Positions 8,469-17,715 are shown, numbered from the stretch's first letter. The stretch is 64,000 bases of DNA from Polaromonas sp. A23 (GCF_002001015.1 NZ_MUNO01000045.1:186001-250000); one strand, 5' to 3'. Numbers and translations are program-made. The notes: a model not told the origin generated them from the letters alone.

Positions 8469-8978
8469 TCACATCAGCCCTTTCTCGGCCATGCTGAGAA
8501 TGTCCGGACCCGCCACGATCAGGTGATCCAGCACCCGCACGTCCACCAGCGCCAGAGCCGCCTTGAGTGTCTGCGTCAGGGCTTCATCGGCGCGTGACGG
8601 CTGGGCCGTGCCGCTCGGGTGGTTGTGCACCAGCACCACGGCGGCGCTGTTGCGAGCCAATGTCTCCTTGACCACTTCGCGCGGATAGACCGAGGTCTGA
8701 CCCACCGTGCCCCGGAACATCTCGACGTACTCGATCACGCGGTTCTGCGAATCCAGGTGCACGACGGCAAACATCTCGTGCTCCAGGCCTGCCAGGCGCA
8801 CCCGCAAAAAATCCCGCACCGCCTGCGGTGAGGAAAAGATCTCCGTGTTGCGCACCCGGCTCAAAAGCAAACGCTGAGCAGCCTGAAGAACCTCGTCGGC
8901 CTGCGCCGGACGGTAGGTGCCCGCAACGTCCTTGACGAAGAGAACGGAAGGTTTGAAAGAAGAGAAATCGTGCGACAT
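8469..8978 (-). CDS. radC: RadC/JAB-domain protein
   Basis: A 169-residue RadC-family protein. It keeps the JAB metal motif HNHPSG followed by SRADEALT (H-x-H and S-x-x-D), in the order expected for a JAMM fold, with the usual LLSRVRNTEIFSSPQAVRDF region ahead. The frame runs to 9026, but the ATG at 8978 (MSHDFSSF) has GGAG 7 nt upstream. RadC genes are standard in Tn4371-type elements; a DNA-processing role is often assumed but not established. It lacks the N-terminal helix-hairpin-helix of chromosomal RadC, as mobile-element copies do. Its leader repeats the one upstream of the second DUF2958 gene. Confidence 0.85.
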   Translation of the reverse strand: MSHDFSSFKPSVLFVKDVAGTYRPAQADEVLQAAQRLLLSRVRNTEIFSSPQAVRDFLRVRLAGLEHEMFAVVHLDSQNRVIEYVEMFRGTVGQTSVYPREVVKETLARNSAAVVLVHNHPSGTAQPSRADEALTQTLKAALALVDVRVLDHLIVAGPDILSMAEKGLM

Positions 8979-8995
8979 GGTCGGCTCCGTGATCC

Positions 8996-9141
8996 GGGCG
9001 GGATTGCCCGAGACCGGCACCAACACGGCGCAGCGCAGTTGTCAGGGTTCGTAGACGGCCGCCAGGACGCAAGCGCACCAGCGAAGCGCAGGCGCGCAGA
9101 CCTTGACCACGAGAACGGCGTGATACGGTGAAGGGAACAGC
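8996..9141 (-). repeat. Duplicated element leader, copy 2 (upstream of radC)
   Basis: About 146 bp matching the leader at 3678-3816, in the same orientation and at the same distance from the start of a backbone gene. At 9209-9245 a further motif (GTCAGGGATCAAAGCCGAAT) echoes the one at 3871. The conserved unit may therefore extend to about 240 bp with a variable middle. Confidence 0.6.
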
Positions 9142-9334
9142 GAGACAGCCCCCCTGCCCTCCACTGCCTACGGCAAGCGACAGCGCGGAGCCGGCGCAGC
9201 CGGCGGAGGCGTCAGGGATCAAAGCCGAATGGCCGCGACGGCAAGGCGCGGGGCAACGCCCGCGAGCCCGACGGCGGCACGCCGGGACGGTCTTCACAGA
9301 AGACATAAAAACATGCGACAATACAGTCGTCCAA

Positions 9335-9362
9335 TTGACAAAAATAGAAATACGTTTAAATT
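9335..9362 (+). promoter_or_regulatory. Candidate promoter of the defence-like operon
   Basis: TTGACA at 9335-9340 and TAAATT at 9357-9362 are separated by 16 bp, in an AT-rich stretch (about 9301-9370) that stands out from the GC-rich element. A CGAC/GTCG dyad (9316-9329) lies just upstream and could be an operator. Transcription would begin only a few bases before the ATG at 9372, giving a nearly leaderless message. The prediction is from consensus only. Confidence 0.45.
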
Positions 9363-9371
9363 CAATAGGTT

Positions 9372-10547
9372 ATGAATGTTTTGGACGAAATGAACGATCT
9401 ACAGTCAGATTTAGCCCAGGTCATTCGGCTGGCCCTTGGCGAGCAGACGGATGATGTGCGTCTGTTCGTTGCACGGCTTGTCCGCAAGTACCGCGCTGCG
9501 GCGCCTGAGCTGGCTGAGCAGATGGATCTCTACCTGCGCTCCAAAGCCCCTCGGTCGAGTGCGCCACTGCGCAAGACCACCACGCAACGCATGACCTCCG
9601 AAGAGGCGTTGCCGATGGATGATGAATCCCGCCTGTCATTGTTGAAGGTCTTCCAGGATTCACCGGATCGGGAGCAGCCGTTGTTGTCTGTCGAGCTCGA
9701 AGAGAGCTTGAACCAATTGATTCAGGAACGCCGTCAAATCGAGCGCCTTGCGTCCATGGGGCTGACTCCGACACGCTCAGCCATCTTCGTCGGCAAGCCG
9801 GGGGTGGGCAAGACCTTGACAGCGCGCTGGCTTGCAGCGCAACTTGGGGTGGCGCTCTACGTCCTGGACCTCACCGCTGTCATGAGCAGTTTGCTCGGAC
9901 GCAGCGGCAATAACCTGCGCGCCGCACTTGACTTCGCCAAACGCAGTCCCTGTGTCCTGCTGCTCGACGAAATCGATGCGATCGCCAAGCGGCGTAGCGA
10001 CGACACCGATGTCGGGGAACTGAAGCGCCTGGTCACCGTGATCCTGCAGGAGGTGGACGAGTGGCCGGCGACAGGGTTGCTCCTGGCAGCGACCAACCAT
10101 CCTGAACTGATTGACCCGGCGTTGTGGCGGCGGTTCGACTTGGTTATCGAATTCAAGTTGCCGGAGCTGCCCGCGGTCAAAGCGGCGATCAAGCGATTCC
10201 TCGGGCCGGACTACGCGTTGTTTGGCCGGTGGATCGACATCCTGGCGTTTGCCTTCAATGGGGAGTCGTTCAGCGACATCGAGCGAGATATTCAGCGATT
10301 CAGGCGTGCCGTGGCGCTGGGTACGGCCTCGGATTCCGATTTGATTGAGGAATTCATCAAGTCGCGCGTTCTTGCGCTGGATCACCAGGGCCGCATCGAT
10401 ATGGCAGTGCTGCTGGCCAAGCAAACCCGCCTGTCGCAGCACTCCATTTCGGAGATCACGGGCGTGAGCCGCGACACCATCCGGAAGTACAGCGCCGAGC
10501 AATCGCCTGAGCCGAGGAAGACCCCCCGAAGGAAGCATGACGCATGA
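9372..10547 (+). CDS. AAA+ ATPase with C-terminal HTH (IetA-like)
   Basis: A 391-residue ATPase. The N-terminal 110 residues are helical. The AAA+ core has Walker A GKPGVGKT (141-148), Walker B LLLDEID (DE at 199-200), sensor-1-like AATNHPE and an arginine-finger motif LWRRFD. The C-terminus has a HTH-like helix pair (LSQHSISEITGVSRDTIRKY), which is unusual for this class. It overlaps the following S8 protease gene by 4 bp (ATGA), so the two are translationally coupled. An AAA ATPase plus subtilase pair is the composition of the reported IetAS anti-phage system. I infer a similar role, with the ATPase feeding or controlling the protease. Confidence 0.8.
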   Translation: MNVLDEMNDLQSDLAQVIRLALGEQTDDVRLFVARLVRKYRAAAPELAEQMDLYLRSKAPRSSAPLRKTTTQRMTSEEALPMDDESRLSLLKVFQDSPDREQPLLSVELEESLNQLIQERRQIERLASMGLTPTRSAIFVGKPGVGKTLTARWLAAQLGVALYVLDLTAVMSSLLGRSGNNLRAALDFAKRSPCVLLLDEIDAIAKRRSDDTDVGELKRLVTVILQEVDEWPATGLLLAATNHPELIDPALWRRFDLVIEFKLPELPAVKAAIKRFLGPDYALFGRWIDILAFAFNGESFSDIERDIQRFRRAVALGTASDSDLIEEFIKSRVLALDHQGRIDMAVLLAKQTRLSQHSISEITGVSRDTIRKYSAEQSPEPRKTPRRKHDA

Positions 10548-12763
10548 GCCAAACGAACTTCCTGATTGGACGCGGCGAACTCCTGACGCATGAGATCAAG
10601 GGGCCCAAGCGCAAACCCGGCAAGGCGGAGGTCTACAGCCTTCAAGAAGCTGCGCAGCGGCTGGGTCCTCAGTTTGCCGAGGCGGCCTCGACCCTCGATG
10701 CCCTGCCGTCAGCGGCATGTCCAGGCGATTTCGGCATCGCGCGGCTGACGATGAACCCCAGCTATATCGCACGGTCGTTTTTCCCTATCGCCATGCTGCG
10801 CACGGTCGGCTTAGAGTCGGTGGGCAGCCGGACCGTGAAATTGACACCTGACGGCTGGACCAAGAAGGGCGATCCGCGGGAATGCACGACCACGGAACTG
10901 TTCGTCGCGGGCAAGCGCCAGGCGTTCCGCCAACTCAAGGCCTGGACGCGGGAGATTGAAGCCGAGGCGGATGAAGCCTTGGACTTGGCCCACATTGAAC
11001 GATTTGTGGCATTCGCGCCCGAGGAACGGATCGTATCCCTGGGCCGCAAAAAGGACCGCTTCTTCGAGGTCGGCATTCACTTGCTGCCCGACGAGGATCG
11101 TCTGTTCGTGCAGCGCGCATTCGCCAAGTACGCAACGGGCGTCGAGGCAAAAGTCCACACAGAGTTGGGTTTCACGGCAGGCAACCTCTGGTTTGTGCCC
11201 GTCGAGGGCAGCCATGACAGCATCGACAAGCTGGCTGAATTTGTTTTCGTGCGGGTGATCCGTCCGATGCCGAAGCTTCGCGGCATGCGCCCGGTGCACC
11301 GGTCGGGTGGCGTCTTGGTCGGTTGCAGCCTTCCGACCGAGCAGCCACTATCCTCGGAGCCCAAGGTCGCCATCCTGGACGGCGGCCTGCCGAAGCAGCA
11401 TGCCATTGGCCCCTGGTTGCGCTCGTACCGGGTGCTGGACGAAGACGCCGCAGACGATCCCCAAGGAGTCGAGCATGGCCTAGGTGTCACCTCGGCGTTC
11501 CTCTTTGGACCCATCCAACCGAATGGCATGGCGTCGCGGCCGTTCGCGTACGTCGATCACCTGCGCGTGCTCGACAAGGATGCAGAGACGGAAGACCCCT
11601 TGGAGTTGTATCGTACGCTGGGGTTTGTCGAAGAAGTACTGCTGTCGCGCCAATACCAGTTCGTCAATCTCAGCCTCGGGCCAGACCTTCCGATTGAAGA
11701 CACGGACGTCCATGCGTGGACCTCCGTCATCGACGACTTGCTGAGCGACGGCGACACCTTGATGACCGTCGCCATCGGAAACAATGGAGAGATGGACCGC
11801 GCCGTCGGAAACGCGCGCGTGCAGGTTCCCTCGGACTGTGTCAACGCGCTCGCCGTCGGCGCAGCCAACGATACCGAACCCACTTGGGCGAGGGCGCCAT
11901 ACAGCGCTGTCGGCCCAGGTCGCAGTCCAGGTGTAGTTAAGCCCGACCTGATGGCATTCGGCGGCGATGCGGCCAAATACTTCCACGTCCTGTCGCCAGG
12001 CAAGAAGGCTGCGCTGGCACCGCAGCTCGGCACCAGCTACGCCTCGCCGTACTTGCTTCGCAGCGCGGTCGGCGTCCGAGCCATCCTTGGAGCGGACTTG
12101 ACGCCGCTGGCGATCAAGGCGCTGCTGGTTCATGCCGCTGATGCCTCGACGCACGACAAACTCGATGTGGGCTGGGGAAAGGTGCCGGAAGACCTGATGG
12201 AGGTGATTACATGCCCCGCAGGCACGGCGCGCGTGGTGTATCAGGGCGAGCTGAAGCCTGGAAAGTATCTCCGCGCAACGCTGCCGATTCCGCCCGATGG
12301 ACTCAAGGGCAATATCCGCCTGAAGGCGACGTTCTGCTACGCGTCGCCCACAGACCCACAGGACGCAGCGGCCTATACGCGCGCCGGGCTGGAGGTCGTG
12401 TTCAGGCCCAGCGACAAGAAGATCAAGGACGGCAAGGCCAATGCCGAAACCAAGGGCTTTTTCGACATGAAGAAGTACGCGACCGAAGAGGAGCGTCGGT
12501 CCGATCTGGGCAAATGGGAAACCGTGCTGCACGGCGGCAAGGGCATGCGGGGAAGCAGTCTCGACAACCCGGTCTTCGACATTCACTACAACGCGCGCGA
12601 AGCCGGCGGCCGCGCAACGGGGGCCGAGAAGATTCGCTATGCGCTGATCATTACGGTCGAGGCGCCGAAGCATGCCGACCTGTACAACGACATCCTGCGC
12701 GCGTACGCGAAAACGCTGGTACCGATTCAGCCGCAGGTGTCGCTGCCGATCCGCATCAGGTAG
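10544..12763 (+). CDS. Subtilisin-like S8 family serine protease (IetS-like)
   Basis: A 739-residue protein without a signal peptide, so cytoplasmic. An N-terminal domain of about 270 residues precedes the catalytic domain. The triad is visible as D279 (VAILDGG), H311 (GVEHGLG) and S498 (LGTSYASP), with the oxyanion asparagine at N413 (IGNNGE). About 200 residues of beta-rich sequence follow. Its start overlaps the AAA ATPase stop by 4 bp. In AAA/S8 pairs the protease is thought to be the effector. Here its targets could be phage or host proteins, possibly selected by the ubiquitin-like genes downstream; that link is inference. Confidence 0.85.
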   Translation: MSQTNFLIGRGELLTHEIKGPKRKPGKAEVYSLQEAAQRLGPQFAEAASTLDALPSAACPGDFGIARLTMNPSYIARSFFPIAMLRTVGLESVGSRTVKLTPDGWTKKGDPRECTTTELFVAGKRQAFRQLKAWTREIEAEADEALDLAHIERFVAFAPEERIVSLGRKKDRFFEVGIHLLPDEDRLFVQRAFAKYATGVEAKVHTELGFTAGNLWFVPVEGSHDSIDKLAEFVFVRVIRPMPKLRGMRPVHRSGGVLVGCSLPTEQPLSSEPKVAILDGGLPKQHAIGPWLRSYRVLDEDAADDPQGVEHGLGVTSAFLFGPIQPNGMASRPFAYVDHLRVLDKDAETEDPLELYRTLGFVEEVLLSRQYQFVNLSLGPDLPIEDTDVHAWTSVIDDLLSDGDTLMTVAIGNNGEMDRAVGNARVQVPSDCVNALAVGAANDTEPTWARAPYSAVGPGRSPGVVKPDLMAFGGDAAKYFHVLSPGKKAALAPQLGTSYASPYLLRSAVGVRAILGADLTPLAIKALLVHAADASTHDKLDVGWGKVPEDLMEVITCPAGTARVVYQGELKPGKYLRATLPIPPDGLKGNIRLKATFCYASPTDPQDAAAYTRAGLEVVFRPSDKKIKDGKANAETKGFFDMKKYATEEERRSDLGKWETVLHGGKGMRGSSLDNPVFDIHYNAREAGGRATGAEKIRYALIITVEAPKHADLYNDILRAYAKTLVPIQPQVSLPIRIR

Positions 12764-12824
12764 CGGGAGGGGATATGGCCAGATTATTTGGTGAAGCCTG
12801 CACTACCTCTGAGGGAGGCGACGA

Positions 12825-13607
12825 ATGCCGGAACCGCTGAAGCGCAAGGACAGGAATGGCGTGCCCTATGTGCGACCGCCCGAGATCGAGGCTTGGCTCG
12901 TGAAACTGGAGGGCATCGAGGTCGCTGAGCGCCTGCGGCAGTTCTCCGTGATGTCCAGGAAGAGCGTCGGCCACGTGCCCTCGGAGGTGCTAGTCCATTT
13001 TCTGCGGCGCGCGTGGGCCGAGGGAGCCAAGGGCGACTTCGAGAAGATTTTTCGAATTCTCATGGACCGGGTTGAGCAATCGCTGTCCTCGGCGGTTTCT
13101 GACTCACGCATGGCGGGGGCGCGTGGAATCAGGGAAGAGATCACAGGGCGCTTCGCCGAGCGAATCGCCAAGGACTGCCGTGGCGGTGGCGGTCTGATGG
13201 ACTTCTTTGAAATCCGGTTCGACAAGGCGCTTGCGGCCATCCGAACCTCGGTCTTGCGCCAGATCGGACCCGCATCCGTAGACACGGTACCCCTGGGGAC
13301 GGATCGAGAGGATGCCCTGGAGGTTTCCGCCGAGGTGGAGGCCGCTGCCGCCGACTTTCTGGGGGGCGACCCATCAAAACTTGATGACCCTGCTTTCCGG
13401 TTGGAGCTGACTGCCGCGATTGACGCCCTACCCAACGACCAGAGACAGGTCATGGGCCTCTTGCTGCAAGGTTTCCAAATCGACTCAAAGGACCCCAACA
13501 TCATGACTATTGCCCGCATTCTGCAGTGCGACGAAAGAACGGTTCGAAACCGCCGTGACCGCGCCTGCAAGGCGCTCAGGGCCGTCCTTCCGGAAGACGC
13601 GCTATGA
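12825..13607 (+). CDS. Sigma-70-like protein with region-4 HTH
   Basis: A 260-residue protein. The C-terminal 70 residues resemble sigma factor region 4 (DALPNDQRQVMGLLLQGF, then IARILQCDERTVRNRRDRAC). The middle contains a helical region-2-like stretch (DFFEIRFDKALAAIRTSVLR). GAGGCGACG precedes the ATG. It overlaps the next gene by 4 bp (ATGA) and lies 61 bp after the protease gene. It could be a dedicated sigma factor for the operon or a sigma-like DNA-binding regulator; region 2 is weak, so the second is possible. Confidence 0.65.
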   Translation: MPEPLKRKDRNGVPYVRPPEIEAWLVKLEGIEVAERLRQFSVMSRKSVGHVPSEVLVHFLRRAWAEGAKGDFEKIFRILMDRVEQSLSSAVSDSRMAGARGIREEITGRFAERIAKDCRGGGGLMDFFEIRFDKALAAIRTSVLRQIGPASVDTVPLGTDREDALEVSAEVEAAAADFLGGDPSKLDDPAFRLELTAAIDALPNDQRQVMGLLLQGFQIDSKDPNIMTIARILQCDERTVRNRRDRACKALRAVLPEDAL

Positions 13608-14197
13608 GTACCAAAGACCGTTCAAGACTTGATGAGGAAGAGGTGCTGCTGGCGTTTTCCGTCGAGCCGAGCCATGGCCGCGAAACACTGGAACAGTACC
13701 TGAAGGAGTATCCTGAGCATGCGAGTGCGCTGGTGGATTGTTCCATCGAGCTGATGATGGACGCAGTCGGCGGTACGCAGGCCGCGGCCACTTCGGAAGG
13801 CGCCGTCGACAATGCCTGGCGGCGCTTTCAAGCGGCTGTTGCAGAGCCAGCGGATGCCCCGCTGGTCAATCCGTTTTCCAAGCTGAATCCCAGCGCCTTC
13901 AAGTCCGTCGCGAAGAAGCTCGACGTGAGCAACTTGTTCCTCATACGTCTGCGGGATCGTGCCGTTAGTGCTGCATCGATTCCAGCGCAGTTTGTCCAGG
14001 GGCTCGCGGCCGAGTTGGGCGCTACGGCAGATGCTGTCGCTGCGTATCTGCGCAGTCCACCGGCCATGGTTTCGGGGCACAGCTTTCGATCCAGCGTGAA
14101 GCCGGAGGTCGCCGAGCAGATCACTTTTCTGCAGGCGATTGAGACGTCCCAACTGACGCCGGCGCAGCAGGCAACCCTCAAGGCAATGTTGGACTGA
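13604..14197 (+). CDS. Unknown protein between sigma-like and ImmA-helicase genes
   Basis: A 197-residue acidic, mostly helical protein that I do not recognise. The N-terminal third (LDEEEVLLAFSVEPSHGRET) resembles the start of proteins that bind sigma factors or sit beside them. The C-terminal part is made of short helices with Ala/Leu repeats. No signal peptide, membrane segment or metal motif is visible. Its start overlaps the sigma-like gene by 4 bp, and the ImmA-helicase gene begins 2 nt after its stop. Tight coupling suggests an anti-sigma, repressor or antitoxin-like partner whose removal by the ImmA/IrrE protease could switch the operon on. That is a hypothesis. Confidence 0.6.
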   Translation: MSTKDRSRLDEEEVLLAFSVEPSHGRETLEQYLKEYPEHASALVDCSIELMMDAVGGTQAAATSEGAVDNAWRRFQAAVAEPADAPLVNPFSKLNPSAFKSVAKKLDVSNLFLIRLRDRAVSAASIPAQFVQGLAAELGATADAVAAYLRSPPAMVSGHSFRSSVKPEVAEQITFLQAIETSQLTPAQQATLKAMLD

Positions 14198-14199
14198 GC

Positions 14200-17100
14200 A
14201 TGGACGCCACCGAGGCCGCCCGCCGAGAAGCAGAACGCATTCATCGGGCGGCGGTTGCGGCAGGGGATGACCCCGGACAGTTGCTCGATTTTGTTCGGCG
14301 CGAAGCCGCTCGACGTGACCTGGACGTGTATGCGCTTCAGCCGGGCGATTCGCAACTGAAGGGCGGGCGCGCTGCATTCGACAGCCAGGCTGGAATCATC
14401 CTGTACGAGAACAGCGGGTCCGAGTTCGACCGCGCCTTCCTCATTGCTCATGAATTGGGGCATGTGGTGCTGGAGGGCGGCACACTCGATGCGGTGACCG
14501 AGCAAGTCGAGCCCGATCGTTCAGTCGAAGACACGCCGGTGGGCATCGAGAGGGTGCTTGACTATGGCTCACGTGAACGACGCGAAGTCCGCATGGACCT
14601 CTTTGCGCGCGAGCTGCTACTTCCCCGGTTCGTGATGCGGCAACTGCACGTTTCCGACGCGCTGTCGTCGGCCGAGATCGCCAGGCGATTCGGCGCACCG
14701 CTCCAGGTGGTGCAGCAGCAGCTCTTGGATGCGTTGCTGCTGCCAGCGGAAGACCAAACGACCGGCGCAAGCGAAGGCTCGGCCAGGACGCTGACGCCAG
14801 ATCCCACTCAGGCGGCCGCCGCCGCACATCGCGGCAGTGCATTCCAGCTGCAGGCAGGGCCCGGGACGGGAAAGACACGCACGCTCGTGCGCCGTATCGA
14901 AAGCCTCCTTGCAGATGGCGTTGACCCCACGTCGATTCTCGTGCTTACGTTCTCCAACAAGGCGGCAAATGAACTAAGCGAGCGTCTGGCTGCAAACGAC
15001 CCCACTTCAGCAGCCGCCATGTGGATCGGGACGTTCCATGCCTTCGGATTGGACATTGTTCGCCGCTTTCACGATCGGCTGAGCCTTCCACCTGATCCCC
15101 GTCTTTTGGATCGATCAGAGGCCATCGAGTTGTTGGAAGACGAGTTGCCCAGGCTGCCGCTGCGGAACTACCGCAACCTGTGGGACCCGGCGCTCGATCT
15201 CAGTGACATGCTCAGCGCGATCTCGCGTGCGAAGGATGAAGTCATTGATGCTGCCGGCTATCGCGCGCTGGCGGAGGCTATGGCCAGCAGGGCGGGCGCC
15301 GATCCGGAAGCAACCACGCGAGCAGAAAAGTGCCTCGAAGTCGCCATACTGTTCGAAACCTATGAACGCTTGATGACCTCGGGGCGGCTGATCGATTTTG
15401 GTGATTTGGTTGCGCATCCGGTGCGGTTGGTGGAGGACGACCCGGAGGTGAGGGCTGCGTTGAAGGCGCGGCACCAGCATGTGCTCGTGGACGAGTACCA
15501 GGACGTCAACCGCGCCTCGGTGCGGCTCCTGAAAGCGATCGTGGACGATGGCCGCAATCTGTGGGTCGTCGGGGATGCCCGCCAGTCGATCTACCGATTC
15601 CGTGGTGCATCGGCGACCAACATGGCGCGGTTCGCGACAGATTTTCCGGGGGCACAAGTTCAGCAGCTCGGGGGCAACTATCGCTCCGCGCAGGAGATCA
15701 TCAACGTTTTCACAGAATTCTCGCGATCGATGAAGGCATCCACGGGCGCACTGCCGTTGCAGCTGACGGCTGATCGTGGCGCGTTGGACATGTCGCCGGA
15801 GTTTCGTGTCGTCGGCTCGGTGGAGGACGAAATTTCCGCAGTGGCGGCGTCCATCAAGGCGCAGCGCGAGGCAGGCATCCCTTACCACAAGCAGGCGCTG
15901 CTCTGTGCATCCAACGCGCGCTTGAGCGAGATTGCCGAAGGTCTTGAAGCCAGAGGCATTCCTGTACTGCATCTGGGTAGCCTCTTCGAGCGGCCTGAGG
16001 TCAAGGATCTTCTCGCCTTGCTCTCCATGGCGACGGATCCCTATGCGGCAGGGTTGGTGCGGGCGGCCACGATGGGCGGCTACGAAATGCCTCTGCAAGA
16101 TGTCATGCGGATCATTGGGCACCTCAGAGAAAGCCAGGCAGCGACACTTGCATGGGGCGCCGCTGGCGCGCAGCTGCCCGATCTCGCGGCGGAGAGCAGC
16201 ACGGCGCTGATGCGCCTGGCAGCACTGTTCTCCGGGCTGACGCCCTTCAGCAACCCGTGGACGGTTCTCACGACTTGGGTGATCGACGGGCTCGGGCTCG
16301 CCAGGGCACTCCATGTCACGCAAAGCCCCCAGAGCCGGATGAAGGGCTTGGCCATATGGCAGTTCCTGAACTTCTGCCACCGGCAGCCGGGCGGCGCGGG
16401 CATCCCCAGTGTGCGCTTGCTCGACCGCATTCGCCGCCTGGTGTTGTTGTCCGAGGACCGGGGGCTGCGCCAGTTGCCGGGCAGTGCCGAGGGAATAGAC
16501 GCTGTGCGCCTGATGACTATCCACGCGAGCAAAGGGCTGGAGTTCGACATCGTTCATATTCCCGGCATGGTGGCTTCCGGATTGCCGCGCAACAACGTTC
16601 CGCCACGTTGCGTGCCGCCGGACGGTCTCATTCACGGCTCCGAAGGGTTGACCGGGCTTGAAGCGGTCAAGGCGGGTCATGACGAGGAAGAGGAATGCCT
16701 GTTCTTCGTGGCGCTGTCCCGTGCCCGGAACCGGCTGTTTCTCTATGCCTCGTCCCAGCAAGCAGATGGCAGGGCACGCAACGCGTCGAGATTCATCCCG
16801 CCGATCAATCACCTCCTCGTGCGCCCCAGCCACCCACCGCAATGCGCCGGGCAACCGCGCGTGCTGCCGGATGTGCGGATCACCTGGGAGGAAAAGCCGG
16901 CATGGACCGACAGCCAAGTCAATCTCTTCGAGCGATGCCCGCGCCGGTTCCTGTACACGCACGTGCTCAGGCTCGGGGGCCGCCGGACTGAAACTGCCTT
17001 CATGAAGATGCACAACGTGGTCAGTGATGTTTTTGAGTGGCTCAAGAGCGAGCATGAAACGACCAGCCCTACAGTCGCCGAACTGGCCGAACGCTTTGAT

Positions 17101-17643
17101 GAAGCCTGGCGCGCCAAGGGTGCCACTGAGCATGGCTACGCGGACGACTACCGTCGCATCGGCAAGCGTCTTGTCGATTTCCTCATTGAAAGCCGCAGCA
17201 GCGGCACGCGTGTCGCGGCCGCGCCAGTTTCTTTGGGGTGGGCAGGGGGCGATATTTTGGTCAAGTCGGACGGGGTAGCCCAAGGAGCGGGTGGGCAAAT
17301 CGTGGTTCGGCGCGTGAAGACGGGCAAGCCCCGTTCCAATGCCTTTGACGACATCGAATACACCATTCTGCATCTCGCCGCCGTGCAGACCTATGGCAGT
17401 CAAGCCCAGGTCGAGGTGACCTACTTGACCAGCGAGACCATCGAACCGATGTCGATCACGCCCCGGAAGCTTGAGACCCGACGCCAGAAGCTTCAGGAGA
17501 TCGTTCAGGGGGTACGTGCCGGCAAGTTTCCTCTCAAGGCCGAGGCGCGGGCCTGTCCGCGGTGCCCCAGCTTCTTTGTCTGCGGTGATCTGCCATCCGG
17601 CGCGATCCAAATAAAAAAGATGGACGCACCTTTCCGGTCCTGA
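14200..17643 (+). CDS. ImmA/IrrE metalloprotease - UvrD helicase - Fe-S nuclease-like fusion
   Basis: A 1,147-residue fusion. Residues 1-180 are an ImmA/IrrE-type peptidase with the zinc motif HELGH (84-88). Residues 200-850 are a UvrD/Rep superfamily 1A helicase: GPGTGKT (220-226), TFSNKAANEL, DEYQD (431-435), GDARQSIYRFRGA, and TIHASKGLEFD. The C-terminus is a RecB/AddB-like nuclease fold with four cysteines arranged for an iron-sulfur cluster (C913, C1119, C1122, C1128). Its catalytic core looks damaged: D1024 is present, but where D/E-x-K is expected there is R1038-V-K1040. The protease part may cut a repressor such as the upstream protein, as ImmA does; the helicase would act on DNA. No exact named family is known to me. 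Confidence 0.8.
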   Translation: MDATEAARREAERIHRAAVAAGDDPGQLLDFVRREAARRDLDVYALQPGDSQLKGGRAAFDSQAGIILYENSGSEFDRAFLIAHELGHVVLEGGTLDAVTEQVEPDRSVEDTPVGIERVLDYGSRERREVRMDLFARELLLPRFVMRQLHVSDALSSAEIARRFGAPLQVVQQQLLDALLLPAEDQTTGASEGSARTLTPDPTQAAAAAHRGSAFQLQAGPGTGKTRTLVRRIESLLADGVDPTSILVLTFSNKAANELSERLAANDPTSAAAMWIGTFHAFGLDIVRRFHDRLSLPPDPRLLDRSEAIELLEDELPRLPLRNYRNLWDPALDLSDMLSAISRAKDEVIDAAGYRALAEAMASRAGADPEATTRAEKCLEVAILFETYERLMTSGRLIDFGDLVAHPVRLVEDDPEVRAALKARHQHVLVDEYQDVNRASVRLLKAIVDDGRNLWVVGDARQSIYRFRGASATNMARFATDFPGAQVQQLGGNYRSAQEIINVFTEFSRSMKASTGALPLQLTADRGALDMSPEFRVVGSVEDEISAVAASIKAQREAGIPYHKQALLCASNARLSEIAEGLEARGIPVLHLGSLFERPEVKDLLALLSMATDPYAAGLVRAATMGGYEMPLQDVMRIIGHLRESQAATLAWGAAGAQLPDLAAESSTALMRLAALFSGLTPFSNPWTVLTTWVIDGLGLARALHVTQSPQSRMKGLAIWQFLNFCHRQPGGAGIPSVRLLDRIRRLVLLSEDRGLRQLPGSAEGIDAVRLMTIHASKGLEFDIVHIPGMVASGLPRNNVPPRCVPPDGLIHGSEGLTGLEAVKAGHDEEEECLFFVALSRARNRLFLYASSQQADGRARNASRFIPPINHLLVRPSHPPQCAGQPRVLPDVRITWEEKPAWTDSQVNLFERCPRRFLYTHVLRLGGRRTETAFMKMHNVVSDVFEWLKSEHETTSPTVAELAERFDEAWRAKGATEHGYADDYRRIGKRLVDFLIESRSSGTRVAAAPVSLGWAGGDILVKSDGVAQGAGGQIVVRRVKTGKPRSNAFDDIEYTILHLAAVQTYGSQAQVEVTYLTSETIEPMSITPRKLETRRQKLQEIVQGVRAGKFPLKAEARACPRCPSFFVCGDLPSGAIQIKKMDAPFRS

Positions 17644-17715
17644 ACTCAGCTGCGATTGACCTGGTGAAGGCCACAAACCTGCAATCCCGCAGGCGGCCCG
17701 AAAAAAGGCAATCAA

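Noticed and set aside
12775..12840. 21-codon frame (MARLFGEACT) ahead of the sigma-like gene, with a GGAGG-like site
   Set aside because: It overlaps the sigma-like start in another frame, and nothing else supports coding; more likely chance.
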